Shown in pieces: positions 15,707 through 25,353 of a stretch of DNA of 64,000 bases. Under the pieces are notes generated by a model. It ran no database searches. It worked only from the letters and a program-made list of their open reading frames with translations, and was not told where the DNA came from. Source of the DNA: Eutrophocola sp964503965 (GTDB taxonomy: Bacteria; Pseudomonadota; Gammaproteobacteria; Pseudomonadales; Pseudohongiellaceae); assembly GCA_964503965.1 (NCBI GenBank), contig CAZDCK010000014.1:1-64000 (forward strand). Direction: 5' to 3'. The translations under genes and the position numbers were made by a program. The number at the start of each line of letters is the position of its first letter. The first letter of the stretch is position 1.

Positions 15707-16402
15707 TCATACATAATTCTTCCCTATCGACATGCCGCAAATCCTCGACAAATGGGTATATGGCAGGCCCGTCTCTTCATGCCAGGTATTGAATGCCTGC
15801 TGGCAGGCTAATAAATCTTTTTTACTGCTTGGCTGATCCCTGATTTCAAGCCCGGAGGCCTTCAGTCGGCCAACCACATCCTGACTCAGGACAAAGCTGT
15901 CCTTCCCCATGAAGCGAATGAAATACATGCCCGTATTACCGCCAAGTCGTGAAGCATTTTTTTTCAGGAAAGCCATAAGACCAATCTGGTCATTCACCGG
16001 CCACCGGGAAAAAAGTGCTGCGAAGGTGCCATGTTCTTCTGCCTGGTCCATCAGGAACAAGGCATTATCAAGCACGGCCTGGATCTTGATCCAGTTACGA
16101 ACAATCCGGGTGTCTTCTGTATATGCTTCCCATTTTTCCGGAGGCATGTGGGCAAGCCCCCTGGGATTAAACCCATGAAAGGCTTCTTCAAACCCTTCCC
16201 ACTTGTTACTGATCACTTTCCAGTTAAACCCGGCATTGAAAATACATCGCGTCATCATGGACAGATAACGGTCATCCCCCAGGGCGGCAAGTTTCCTGCT
16301 GGGAAGAATCTGATTCTCGGCCAGAATTTTTTCCAGGGCCCTGGTCCCACCCTTGCGCTCTTCGGCAAGCTGGCGGATTTCACTGAAGGGGGTGAGTGAC
16401 AT
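15707..16402 (-). CDS. DNA-3-methyladenine glycosylase I-like protein
   Basis: 231 residues from the ATG before SLTPFSEIRQ. The sequence follows the TagI (PF03352) helix-hairpin-helix glycosylase family: RYLSMMTRCIFNAGFNWKVI near residue 45, then GFNPRGLAHMPPEKWEAYTEDTRIVRN (about 68-95), DNALFLM, and the C-terminal RLKASGLEI and CQQAFNTWHEETGLPYTHLSR. Such enzymes remove 3-methyladenine from DNA. It lacks the classical N-terminal CxW segment of E. coli Tag, so specificity is uncertain. Six codons of upstream open frame (MVHRTN) were left out. A repeat array begins right after its stop. Confidence 0.8.
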   Translation of the reverse strand: MSLTPFSEIRQLAEERKGGTRALEKILAENQILPSRKLAALGDDRYLSMMTRCIFNAGFNWKVISNKWEGFEEAFHGFNPRGLAHMPPEKWEAYTEDTRIVRNWIKIQAVLDNALFLMDQAEEHGTFAALFSRWPVNDQIGLMAFLKKNASRLGGNTGMYFIRFMGKDSFVLSQDVVGRLKASGLEIRDQPSSKKDLLACQQAFNTWHEETGLPYTHLSRICGMSIGKNYV

Positions 16403-16538
16403 GTTGGTCCTGTGTACCAAAGTGACAATGACAGTTTAGATGAGAATGGTTTTTTTGCCAGGGACGGATAGTGATAGAGAAAGTTATGTAGGCCCGCGGC
16501 TTGTGCCAATCTGTGTTTTTTTGTGATCAGGAGCAAGT

Positions 16539-16577
16539 GCCGGATGACGGTCCTGCGGGACTTCGATCGATTCCTCC
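16539..16577. repeat. REP-like element, TGCCGGATGACGG type
   Basis: Begins GCCGGATGACGGTCCTGCGG with GTCC/GGAC able to pair. The head TG(C/T)CGGATG(A/G)(C/T)G recurs at 32219, 52285 and 52353. It is the far end of a composite element whose other half (16603-16658) abuts the stop of the PQQ dehydrogenase gene. Confidence 0.5.
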
Positions 16578-16602
16578 TGCACCCTGTCTCCTGCTTTCAT
16601 GC

Positions 16603-16663
16603 CTTACCTGAACCTGCTCATCTTTTAATCCTTTTATGCCTCTATCCCTTTTTCCTGTTTATT
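16603..16663 (-). repeat. Post-stop purine-rich repeat after the PQQ dehydrogenase gene
   Basis: Minus-strand order is: stop TAA, ACAGGAAAAAGGGATAGAGG, ATAAAAGGATTAAAAGATGAG, then CAGGTTCAGGTAAGGCATG. This is the same arrangement as at 15606, 52411 and 55177. Confidence 0.6.
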
Positions 16664-18719
16664 CAAACAACCCCTGACTCACATAATGCGCCACATCACG
16701 CACCTGCTCAGGGGTCAGTATTTCGCCGAACGCCGGCATACGCTGATTCTGGCCACGGCTGACCACATTGACGATGCCCTGAATATCACCGGCAATTTCC
16801 GTCAGTGCCACACCCTCATGACCCGCAGCACCAAGACCGTTAGCACCATGACATGCCGTGCATATCTGCTGGTAGGCCTTTTCACCTGCTGCAATATCAG
16901 CCTCACCGGGAGCGATTTCCACGTCCATCATGGCAGCAAGCGGTGAAGCGCTTTCACGCTGACTCACCGAATCCATGGTGCCTTTAAGGGAAAACAGCCA
17001 GACACTGTCTCCCTTGGCACCCGAGGAATACACCGTGCCGGCAGACATCACTGCTATGTACTGATTGCCCTCATGCATGAATGTGCTTGCTGTCGCATTC
17101 ACTCCGGCATCCGTTCCGAATTCCCAAAGAACCGTGCCATCTTTCTTGTCCATGGCTGTCAGACGACCATCACTGCGACCTGCAAATATCAGTCCACCGG
17201 CCGTATTCATGGAGCCACTCATGCAGCCTTCGACCCATTGGCGTTGCCACTGCAGCCGGTTCGTCTTGAGATCAATGACTGAAAAAATACCGCGCCGCGG
17301 TATAGATACCCGGCTCAGAGCGCCGGCCCCCATCCACATCCGGGAGTGGTCCGGTTCTCCCTTGAATTCAACTTCACCGTCGCTACTCGAATAAGCCGTA
17401 TTATCAATTCCACAGATATACATGTGATTGGTTTCCGGATCATAGGAAGACGGCGCCCAGTTCACCGCCATCTGGGGTTTGTAAATGACCATTTCTGTCC
17501 AGAACGGTGTAAATATCCGGCCTTTGTTGATCAGGGGCACTTCTTCAGGTGCGATATCAATCTCCTGGGGAACCACCGCATCCCCAACAGGATAGGGCTG
17601 CGTTGGTGAAGTTTTCTGGCGAGGCTCCTGCGGGACCGGCCTTTCCTCAATACCTATGAGTGGCTCACCGGTAATGCGGTCAAGTATATAGACCCATCCG
17701 GTTTTTGAGACCTCTGCGATTCCCTTGCGCATTTCACCGTTGTATTCCGCATCAAAAAGAATCGTTGGATTTGGGGAGTCATAATCCCATATATCATGAT
17801 GCACCTGCTGGAAGTGCCACTTGTATTCACCTGTATAGACATCAAGGCCCAGCATGGAAACGGTGAACAGGTTATCCCCTTCACGGGTTGATCCATTGAA
17901 ATCGGGAGCCGCGTTGCCCGTTGAGAAGTAGACCATACCAAGTTCAGGGTCTATGGTCGGCGTTTGCCAAACCGGAGCACCGCCAAATTGCCAGTTGTCA
18001 TTGTAATCGGGCCATGTGTCATGTCCTGGTTCACCCGGTCCCGGTATCGTATAAAACGTCCAGACAAGTTCACCGCTGGACGCATTATAGGCCTTCACAC
18101 GACCACGTATCCCCATCTCGCCTCCGGCAAACCCTGTAATAATCATGCCGTCATAATAAAGTGGCGCACTGGTGATCGCGTAACCTTTCATGGGATCTTC
18201 TGCCTGGATTTCCCAGGCCACTTCCCCGCTGACCTGGTCCAGGGCAACCAGTTTCGCATCGACCCTCCCCAAATAGATTTTTCCTTCACCCATACCCAGG
18301 CCACGGCTTACCCAACCACAGCAAAGGTTAACCCGTTCAGGATCCACGTTAGCCGTATATTTCCAAAGGTGCTCTCCCGTTTCCACATCAATGGCAAAGA
18401 CGTCATTTTGGCCAGTGACGGTGTACAGTACCCCTTCGTAATAGAGAATCTGTGCCTGACCACTATGATTAGGCGCCAGTCCGGATTCCAGGTGTGTACG
18501 CCAGTTGGCTTTAACCTGATCTACATTGTCTCTGTTGATCTGGTCGAGAGGGGAATATCGCCAGTTATAAACATTACCCCCATTGGTAATCCAGGCCTGC
18601 TCGGGAGCACGGAGGAGATCCTCACCCAGAAACTGCGGAGAGGGTGTTATCTGCGCATACGCCGCATGCAATGAAAACGTGAAAAAAATAACCGTGAGTA
18701 AATGATGGAAAACTTTCAT
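16659..18719 (-). CDS. PQQ-dependent alcohol dehydrogenase with C-terminal cytochrome c (quinohaemoprotein)
   Basis: 686 residues. A Sec signal peptide (MKVFHHLLTVIFF..., cut near AYA-QI) leads to the periplasm. The eight-bladed PQQ propeller shows the vicinal Cys pair in LCCGWVSRG, repeated tryptophan-docking blades (GEVAWEIQ, GELVWTFY, NRLQWQRQW, GTVLWEFG) and the catalytic region HHDIWDYDSPNPT. The Asp two places after the catalytic Asp (WDYD) occurs in lanthanide-type enzymes but is not decisive. A cytochrome c domain near the C-terminus carries CTACHG (about residue 620) and the axial Met in QRMPAFG. It oxidises alcohols or similar substrates and passes electrons to the respiratory chain. 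The start follows the signal peptide; the 26 extra upstream codons look non-coding. Confidence 0.9.
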   Translation of the reverse strand: MKVFHHLLTVIFFTFSLHAAYAQITPSPQFLGEDLLRAPEQAWITNGGNVYNWRYSPLDQINRDNVDQVKANWRTHLESGLAPNHSGQAQILYYEGVLYTVTGQNDVFAIDVETGEHLWKYTANVDPERVNLCCGWVSRGLGMGEGKIYLGRVDAKLVALDQVSGEVAWEIQAEDPMKGYAITSAPLYYDGMIITGFAGGEMGIRGRVKAYNASSGELVWTFYTIPGPGEPGHDTWPDYNDNWQFGGAPVWQTPTIDPELGMVYFSTGNAAPDFNGSTREGDNLFTVSMLGLDVYTGEYKWHFQQVHHDIWDYDSPNPTILFDAEYNGEMRKGIAEVSKTGWVYILDRITGEPLIGIEERPVPQEPRQKTSPTQPYPVGDAVVPQEIDIAPEEVPLINKGRIFTPFWTEMVIYKPQMAVNWAPSSYDPETNHMYICGIDNTAYSSSDGEVEFKGEPDHSRMWMGAGALSRVSIPRRGIFSVIDLKTNRLQWQRQWVEGCMSGSMNTAGGLIFAGRSDGRLTAMDKKDGTVLWEFGTDAGVNATASTFMHEGNQYIAVMSAGTVYSSGAKGDSVWLFSLKGTMDSVSQRESASPLAAMMDVEIAPGEADIAAGEKAYQQICTACHGANGLGAAGHEGVALTEIAGDIQGIVNVVSRGQNQRMPAFGEILTPEQVRDVAHYVSQGLFE

Positions 18720-18909
18720 ACCCCGAACCTGTCGCCGTTTTTGATATTGGAAAGATTCAGGATTATGGCAGACGATGCTTGCCCAAAAAAGATGCAATGC
18801 CGGAAAGTATCCAGATTACATGGTGATGCATGCTCTGTTTATGCAAAGGTTCACTGATCAAACAGGGTGTACTTTATTTACAGGGCTGGTGACCGATGAT
18901 AACTGCTCT

Positions 18910-20412
18910 TCAATTGGCGTTACCGGACAGGAGGCCTTCCAGCAAGGCAGCAGTATCAAGATGTTGATCGCCACCAGCGCCCCGGCCAAAACGTCCGGCC
19001 CTGCCCATGGCTGCATCCACGACACTGTTATCGCTATTATCGCGGACATTGATGTCAGCCCCATGCTCCACCAGTAACATGACCATATCGTTCCAGCCGT
19101 TGGTAGCAGCACCGAAGATAGCGGTTTGACCATTATCGGCACGGGCATTCACATCGGCACCATACTCCAGCAAGAGGCGTGTGGCAGCCATGGCTTCTTC
19201 TTCATTTCTGAAACGGCCGCGGGTATCGATGGCACTGGCCCTGTATCCGGCAGCTACTATCAATGGCGTTACATCATTTTCCTGGAGCAGGTCCACCAAT
19301 GCGCCATGCTCCAGCAACAGTTTCATGGCAGCAACATCTGCTCCCCGCGCGGCCCGAAACAGGGCCGTCACTCCGGTGCGTAATAAACCATCCGCTCCCC
19401 GGTCTGCGCCCAGGCTTCTATAGGGAGGGAACAGTTTCAGCTGAAGATTGGGGTTACCACCCTTTTCCAGAATCATTTCTATGATTTCCAGGGAAGTTGT
19501 GATGTCACCGGAAAGCCTGTCCGGGCGTCCTCCATGGGGCAATGTGTTGTAATCCACGGCGCCATATAGCGGAAAGCGCCCGTAGATATCCCACTTATCC
19601 AGCCAGGCGCCTGCTTCAATCAACATTCTGGCTGAATCCCACTTGGCATTCAGCGTCGCCATCAGTAAGGGAGTAACAGATTCCGGATCTGTCTTGTTGA
19701 TATCAGCACCTGCCTCAATCAACAGGCGGACGCATTCTGCACATCCTTCCCGCGCACCATATAGCAGAGGCGTAAGTCCGCCGGCGGGCAAAACTTTCAT
19801 CCGGGGTTCAGCCGTCACCTGCCGCTCCCAGTTGTTGGGTAATGACTGTGCATCGGGATCGGCACCATATTCCAGAAGCAGCGCTGTCATTGCCGGCTGT
19901 TTCTGGGCTACAGCCCACATAAGTGCGGTCTGGCCGCGCCATTTTTCCACCGCATTCACATCCGCACCTGCCTCCAGCAGGACTGTTGCTGCTTCAGTGT
20001 CCCCGGTCCTGGCTACAATCATGATGGGGGTCTGATCATCGGCCCCTTTTTCATCAGGATCAGCACCCGCCTCCAGTAGCAGTTCGATTATTTCTTCGTT
20101 GGCCAGTGTCGCAGCCTGGGAAAGTGGGGTAGCGCCATACTCATTTCTCAAGGCAACATTGGCACCTGCCCGAATGAGGCGGCGTACAAGTGCAGGGTCT
20201 TCGTAATAAACTGCCCAGTGCAGCAGTGTCGTGCCATCAGACTGGGAAAGATTTGGATCGCTGTTACGATCAAAAGCTGAGAGGATTTGCTCTGTATCGC
20301 CTGTAATAGCAAGATCAAGCAGGTTTTCCTGTGAAAAAGCGGATGCAGGAAACAGGATCCAAGATACAAGGAATGAAACTATTGTTTTTCTGTTGAACGT
20401 TGACATAGCCAT
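18910..20412 (-). CDS. Exported ankyrin-repeat protein
   Basis: 500 residues with a Sec signal peptide (FLVSWILFPASAFSQ) followed by about ten ankyrin repeats. Canonical units include DGTTLLHWAVYYEDPALVRRLI, YGATPLSQAA..LLLEAGADP, DDQTPIMIVARTGDTEAATVL and NGQTAIFGAATNGWNDMVML, with variable loops between some repeats. Ankyrin repeats mediate protein contacts; a periplasmic location suggests a scaffold or partner for the neighbouring DUF1592/DUF1552 or PQQ proteins. The stop is 190 bases from the PQQ gene start. Two ATGs (codons 1 and 3) are possible starts. Confidence 0.88.
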   Translation of the reverse strand: MAMSTFNRKTIVSFLVSWILFPASAFSQENLLDLAITGDTEQILSAFDRNSDPNLSQSDGTTLLHWAVYYEDPALVRRLIRAGANVALRNEYGATPLSQAATLANEEIIELLLEAGADPDEKGADDQTPIMIVARTGDTEAATVLLEAGADVNAVEKWRGQTALMWAVAQKQPAMTALLLEYGADPDAQSLPNNWERQVTAEPRMKVLPAGGLTPLLYGAREGCAECVRLLIEAGADINKTDPESVTPLLMATLNAKWDSARMLIEAGAWLDKWDIYGRFPLYGAVDYNTLPHGGRPDRLSGDITTSLEIIEMILEKGGNPNLQLKLFPPYRSLGADRGADGLLRTGVTALFRAARGADVAAMKLLLEHGALVDLLQENDVTPLIVAAGYRASAIDTRGRFRNEEEAMAATRLLLEYGADVNARADNGQTAIFGAATNGWNDMVMLLVEHGADINVRDNSDNSVVDAAMGRAGRFGRGAGGDQHLDTAALLEGLLSGNAN

Positions 20413-20443
20413 ATTTTTTCAGTGCTCTTGAATGAGTGTTTCA

Positions 20444-20500
20444 GTTGAAACGGCACTGCCTCACCCTTGTGTCTTTCTTCCTGTATCTCGTATCTGTTAC
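20444..20500 (-). repeat. Post-stop 7-nt-period repeat after DUF1552 gene
   Basis: Read on the minus strand after the stop TGA: GTAACAGATACGAGATACAGG followed by AAGAAAGACACAAGGGTGAGG. The register repeats about every 7 bases (AGATACG, AGATACA, GGAAGAA, AGACACA, AGGGTGA). Confidence 0.5.
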
Positions 20501-21820
20501 TCAGACTTCTTCAAAACGCCCGGTACTGTCACCCAGGGATTCTTCATGAACCCCGATGCGATCAAGTATTGTCAGCATGAGATTGGATACCGGTGTTCTT
20601 TCCTCGGCAGCAATATGCTGTCCACCACGGATCGTTCCACCACCTTTACCCACAATGACGGATGGGAGCGGATAATGATCATGGGCATTACTATTGCTCA
20701 TGTTACTGCCATAGAGAATGATACTGTTATCAAGCATAGATCCATTATCACCATCAGGCATTGTTGCCAGTTTGTCGACGAAGCGGGCAAACACGCGACT
20801 ATGGTATTCCTGGATACGCAAGAGACGGGCAATCTTGTTGGCATCATTCTGATGATGTGAGAGGGGATGGAAGGCGTCCGATACACCCACGTGATTGTAG
20901 GTCTGGTTACTCACTTCCGCGGCCATCATCATACTCGCAACCCGGGTAATATTGCCCTGATAGGCCAGCAGAATAAGATCCATTTGCAGGTTAATATGAT
21001 CATCGAAGGATCCCGGAATACCCTCTGGCGCATCCGGCAGTTCCATATGTGAAAGATCATGTTCGGCCGTTTTCTGAACCCGGCGTTCAATTTCACGAAC
21101 AGTTTCCAGATAATCGCTCAGGACAACCCGATCCGTAGCCCCGAGTTTTTTCGCCAACTGGTTTGACTCCTCAATCATCAGGTCAAGAATACTGCTCGTC
21201 TGGCTGGCGATACGCTCACGTTCCTGGGCATTATCACCAACACCAAACAGTGTCTGGAAAAGCTTTCGTGGATTATTTTCCATGGGCAGTGGTGTTGTAG
21301 GTGTCCGGAAAGAAATTGTTCCTGCATAGCTGCAGCCATATGCCCTGTCACAGGCACCAGCCGCCCCACTGGTTTCCGTAGCCACTTCGATCGAAGGTAG
21401 TGGTGTATCCTGACCTATATGCTGGGCTGCAATCTGGTCGATTGTTGTGCCCCCGAAAGGCTCATGGCTGATCCGTGGCGCTGCTCCGGTTAACCAGGTT
21501 CCCGGCGTAATTGCATGTACAGGACCATAGGCACGTTTATTTTCCAGATTGGAAACAATTGTCAGATAATCGCGATGCTGTTCCAGCGGCTGGAGAATCG
21601 ACTTGAGTTCGAATTCAGACCCTGTGGTTTCAGGCGTCCAACTGTCCATCACAGCCCCATGGGGGAAATAGAAAAACCCCATTCTTGGTGCAGTACTGGC
21701 AGCCGTCTGCGCAAGCGCTGTTCCAGCAGGAATCATGGCTTCCAGCAACGGCAACGAAACGCTGGCGGCAGCACTTTTCAGAAAAGTCCTTCTTGGCAGA
21801 TGCTTCTTTGTTATAAACAT
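20501..21820 (-). CDS. DUF1552 family secreted protein
   Basis: 439 residues. It starts with a twin-arginine export signal (PRRTFLKSAAASVSLPLLEAM). The body matches DUF1552: FFYFPHGAVMDSWTPETTGSEF, YLTIVSNLENKRAYGPVHA, GTWLTGAAPR and the terminal ILYGSNMSNSNAHDHYPLPSVIVGK segment, resembling a metal-dependent sulfatase/phosphatase-like (DUF1501-related) fold. DUF1552 genes nearly always sit next to a DUF1592 gene, as here (42 bases downstream). The biochemical role is unknown; a secreted oxidative or hydrolytic pair is generally assumed. A GGAGAC ribosome site precedes the ATG. Confidence 0.9.
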   Translation of the reverse strand: MFITKKHLPRRTFLKSAAASVSLPLLEAMIPAGTALAQTAASTAPRMGFFYFPHGAVMDSWTPETTGSEFELKSILQPLEQHRDYLTIVSNLENKRAYGPVHAITPGTWLTGAAPRISHEPFGGTTIDQIAAQHIGQDTPLPSIEVATETSGAAGACDRAYGCSYAGTISFRTPTTPLPMENNPRKLFQTLFGVGDNAQERERIASQTSSILDLMIEESNQLAKKLGATDRVVLSDYLETVREIERRVQKTAEHDLSHMELPDAPEGIPGSFDDHINLQMDLILLAYQGNITRVASMMMAAEVSNQTYNHVGVSDAFHPLSHHQNDANKIARLLRIQEYHSRVFARFVDKLATMPDGDNGSMLDNSIILYGSNMSNSNAHDHYPLPSVIVGKGGGTIRGGQHIAAEERTPVSNLMLTILDRIGVHEESLGDSTGRFEEV

Positions 21821-21862
21821 TTAATGTCTCCTCTGCTCGTGTCCTTCATTTTTGTTTGCAGC

Positions 21863-24298
21863 TCACAGGCTGCCAATTTCCATATTGGCTTCAGGTACAG
21901 TCAGTTTACGAAACTGGTCGCTGTTGATAATTCCCATCACGATTGATGAGAAACGGTAATCTTCGCGTGCAGCATTTCTGACAATTTCCCTGACTGCAGG
22001 CATATCATGGTATTCAACTGATCGGCCCAGTGAATAGGTCATAAGCTTTTCAGTAAAGGTTTGTACAAACTGGTCCGGACGCATAACCAAAGATTCACGT
22101 AAATCATTTACGCCATCCAGAGGGGTACCATCGGCGAGCTGCCCTGATGCGTCAATAGGAATATTTCCCGCGTCACTGTCACGTTCACGCCATTGGCCAA
22201 TAGCATTATAGTTTTCCAAAGCCAGCCCGAGTGGATCCATCACATCATGGCATCCAGCACAGGCCGGGTTGTCGCGATGTATCTCCAGGCGTTCCCTGAC
22301 AGTCTGGGACACCGTAGCCCCTTCCGGAGTTTCCGGAAACGCTTCCACATTAGGTGGTGGTGTCGCTGGTGGCACTCCCTGGAAGTTCTCCATGATATAG
22401 GCCCCGCGAATCACCGGTGTGGTCCGGTTGGCATAGGACGTCACCATCAACACTCCACCGGTGCCCAGCAGTCCGAAACGCTCCTCATCCTCAAGTCTGA
22501 CCTTACGGAAATGATCACCTTTTACATCCGTAAGTCCGTAGTGCATGGCCAGGTCTTCATTCAGGTAAGTATAGTCCGCAGTAATCAGGTCAAGCACACT
22601 TTTGTCTTCCCGGAAAATACTGCCAGCAAAAAGCTCGATCTCATCCCGAAAGGCATCAAGCAGAGCCGGTTTATAGGCCGGGAAAATCTCCGGATCGGGA
22701 TCGATATTCTCAAGCTCACGCAGACGCAGCCACTGAAAGACAAAGTTTTTCACCATGGCTTCTGCCCGGGGATCATTGAGCATCCGGGTTACCTGCTTTT
22801 CCAGTATGGCGTCATCACCAAGTTCTTCTCTGGCTGCAAGATCGATTAATTCCTCGTCAGGTGGAGAGCTCCAGAGGAAGAATGACAAGCGAGAGGCCAG
22901 TTCAAGGTCACTGATCTCAACACTCTGGCCTGGGGCAGCACTTTCATCTGGAATTTCAGCCCTGAACAGGAACTTGGGGCTGGTAAAAATAGCCATCATG
23001 CCGTTTTTGATTCCATCATCAAATGTGCCCTGTTCCCTGCCGGCGGCATAAAAACGCAGTGGCGCTTCCAGATCTTCCCCGGTTACCGGCCGGCGAAAAG
23101 CCTGCTTCGCCAGGTTGGCAAAAATCTGGCGCGCACAGTCAAGTTCACGGGAAGCTTCGCTTGGTTCACAAACAAACACTTTACGCCGGCTCGGGGTGTC
23201 TATGACTCCAGTTGATGAAAGCGGTCCTTTTATCTCCAGTCCACGTGCCCTGGCAATACGACTCATGCCACGATTACCGCCCAAGTCATGAAGAAACTCA
23301 TCGGATTCGGCGAAGCTGCGCGCAACAAAGGCGACGCCAATCTTGTGGGGGCCCGAGGTCAACGGTACGCGGATATCACTGAAACGGGCATTGATCTCCT
23401 CAACCGCTGGCGCCTGGACCTGGTCCAGCATACGCAGGTCTTCCCCACCGCCAATATCCTGCTCAAATACTTTCTCGCCATCCACTGTCACAATAACATT
23501 GTGGTTGTATTCCATTCCCAGGGTATACCCGGCACCGGCCATGCCCAGCACATTTATGGCATACTCACCATCAACCGGGAAGTTATGTTCCACCAGCACG
23601 CCGCCACGCGTACCCATTGGTAATCCATGCACGTGGCTTGTCTGGCTGGAAGGATCCATGGGATAGACGGTGCTTTCACTGCGTGGGGAAGGATTTCCCA
23701 CCGCCTGCTCACTGACCACACGCGCGGCAGCGATGTACTGATCAAGGAAGGAAGGGGACACTTTCAGGACGCTGGCAATATTATCGAAACCGTCACTGTT
23801 ATCGTCTTTCGGCAGGGCTAGCTCAACATCCAGTCTAACGCCGGTAATTTCGTAAATCGCATTCACATATTCGGTGCGATTCAGACGGTGCAAACCAATC
23901 CGCCCCGGCTGGGGGGACAATGAATAATGCGTATCCAGGACTTTCTCAAGGCTGCCAACCAGGTCCCAACGTTCTTTTTCCGAGGGCTGTTCCTGGCTGG
24001 GAGGCGGCATGACACTGTTACGCAATTTGCGCAGCACCATTTCAAAGATTTCACCTTCCTCGGCAACGCTTTCCGGTGTGAAGAACGTAAAATCAACACC
24101 TCCGGCATAGTCCTCGAAGTTATGGCATGTGCTGCAATAGTTCTCCAGGGTGTCCCAGTGGTCCGCAAGTTCAGACAGGGCAGCCTGGTAATCACCAGAC
24201 TCCGCCGCTGTCGCAGAGGTAGCAGCCACAACCATGGCAACGCCCATGAGCTTCCTGGTTAAACGGTGACTTTTCCTGTTTCCTGATAACTGATTCAT
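21863..24298 (-). CDS. DUF1592/DUF1588/DUF1585 multidomain cytochrome-like protein
   Basis: 811 residues from the ATG before NQLSGNRKSH. A signal peptide (RKLMGVAMVVAATSATAAES) is followed by an N-terminal haem motif CSTCH, then DUF1587, DUF1595, DUF1592, DUF1588 and DUF1585 domains in the usual order (ELASRLSFFLWSSPPDEELIDLA for DUF1592; RLGLLGTGGVLMVTSYANRT-like segment for DUF1588; CAGCHDVMDPLGLALENY containing a second CxxCH for DUF1588/1585). Members are periplasmic and probably bind two haems c. The upstream 49 in-frame codons overlap no ribosome site and were excluded. It forms a transcription unit with the DUF1552 gene. Confidence 0.88.
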   Translation of the reverse strand: MNQLSGNRKSHRLTRKLMGVAMVVAATSATAAESGDYQAALSELADHWDTLENYCSTCHNFEDYAGGVDFTFFTPESVAEEGEIFEMVLRKLRNSVMPPPSQEQPSEKERWDLVGSLEKVLDTHYSLSPQPGRIGLHRLNRTEYVNAIYEITGVRLDVELALPKDDNSDGFDNIASVLKVSPSFLDQYIAAARVVSEQAVGNPSPRSESTVYPMDPSSQTSHVHGLPMGTRGGVLVEHNFPVDGEYAINVLGMAGAGYTLGMEYNHNVIVTVDGEKVFEQDIGGGEDLRMLDQVQAPAVEEINARFSDIRVPLTSGPHKIGVAFVARSFAESDEFLHDLGGNRGMSRIARARGLEIKGPLSSTGVIDTPSRRKVFVCEPSEASRELDCARQIFANLAKQAFRRPVTGEDLEAPLRFYAAGREQGTFDDGIKNGMMAIFTSPKFLFRAEIPDESAAPGQSVEISDLELASRLSFFLWSSPPDEELIDLAAREELGDDAILEKQVTRMLNDPRAEAMVKNFVFQWLRLRELENIDPDPEIFPAYKPALLDAFRDEIELFAGSIFREDKSVLDLITADYTYLNEDLAMHYGLTDVKGDHFRKVRLEDEERFGLLGTGGVLMVTSYANRTTPVIRGAYIMENFQGVPPATPPPNVEAFPETPEGATVSQTVRERLEIHRDNPACAGCHDVMDPLGLALENYNAIGQWRERDSDAGNIPIDASGQLADGTPLDGVNDLRESLVMRPDQFVQTFTEKLMTYSLGRSVEYHDMPAVREIVRNAAREDYRFSSIVMGIINSDQFRKLTVPEANMEIGSL

Positions 24299-24402
24299 AT
24301 AATTGTGTAGTATTAATCTCTGTTTACGGGGCCGGTTCCTCCGGTACTCCCGATATTGACAATATCCCTTCTGGACGCCAGCTGTCCTGGCTCCCGTTGA
24401 AT

Positions 24403-25353
24403 CTAGATAATGCCGCGTATGGCACGTCCCGGTACGTGGTACCACGTACCCCGGTAAAGAAGCTCGACAAAGAGTGTAGGGTCACCATAATTACCCACAA
24501 AATCTGCCATGGGACCACTTGCCAGGAACTGTTCCAGACTACGGCCGGTTCGGTATGCGTCCGCTACCTTTTCATAGGCATGATCCAGCATCTGCTGCTG
24601 TAGCTCTAACTGGGAGATATCATGGGGATCGCCTTCTGATGACACCAGCAGTGTCTGCTCATTAGCCATTTCCAGCAGAGAGCGGGTACATTGCTGGGCG
24701 CCGCCGATCCAGCCACCAGTAATATAATCCAGCAGCGGGAATTGTCCTTTGGAAAGCATGTCACCCACGAAAAGGATATTGGCGTCCCTGAAATGGACAT
24801 AAATATCCCCATCGGTATGGAACTGGCTGATAAAGCCATAATCCGCGGTTTCAGTTCCCAGAGACAGGGACCCCGTCTTGTAGAATGTGCTGTTAGCCTG
24901 GTTTCTGGCAGGCATCGGTGAATAGTGACGATTTTCCCATGAAACAAAAAAATCATTGTTCTGCCACAAGCGGGTATTCTCGTGAGCAATTATCCGGGTA
25001 CCCTCAGGTCCAAGCAGCGCATTGAGCCCGCAATGCTCCGGACGGAAATTGGTATTGAACAGGGTCTCCACTGGCTTGCCATCACCCAGTGACTGGATCA
25101 ATTCAAGTACTTCGCGGCTTTTATCCGGCATTCCGCCATCAACCACCAGTACCGATTCAGGACCCACAGCCACCAGGATATTGGCACCTGCACCTGTCAC
25201 AAGATGCATATTGTTGCGCAATCGCTGCACATCAAGGTGTTGCTGGGCCATCAGTGTGCCAGGCAGTGACAGGGCCAGGCTGCTAAGAGCCATTTTTTGT
25301 ATAAAGCCCCGCCTGTGAATCAATGGAGGGCGTAAACGGTTCATTTTGTTCAT
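24403..25353 (-). CDS. Exported metallo-beta-lactamase-fold protein with a degenerate metal site
   Basis: 316 residues. A twin-arginine-like signal (IHRRGFIQKMALSSLALSLPG) ends near MAQ. The MBL fold is recognisable: GAGANILVAVGPESVLVVDGG, then FVGDMLSKGQFPLLDY and a C-terminal helix region. The zinc motif HxHxDH, expected after the first sheet, reads NFRPEHCG, keeping only the last His; later ligands are also unclear (FHTDGDIYVHF, where ISQFHTDGD retains a His). Either the metal site has been remodelled or the protein no longer hydrolyses. It is encoded upstream of the DUF1592 gene with a 104-base gap. Confidence 0.8.
   Translation of the reverse strand: MNKMNRLRPPLIHRRGFIQKMALSSLALSLPGTLMAQQHLDVQRLRNNMHLVTGAGANILVAVGPESVLVVDGGMPDKSREVLELIQSLGDGKPVETLFNTNFRPEHCGLNALLGPEGTRIIAHENTRLWQNNDFFVSWENRHYSPMPARNQANSTFYKTGSLSLGTETADYGFISQFHTDGDIYVHFRDANILFVGDMLSKGQFPLLDYITGGWIGGAQQCTRSLLEMANEQTLLVSSEGDPHDISQLELQQQMLDHAYEKVADAYRTGRSLEQFLASGPMADFVGNYGDPTLFVELLYRGTWYHVPGRAIRGII

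Noticed and set aside
17964..18674. 236-codon plus-strand frame
   Set aside because: Antisense to the PQQ dehydrogenase, which has clear motifs throughout.
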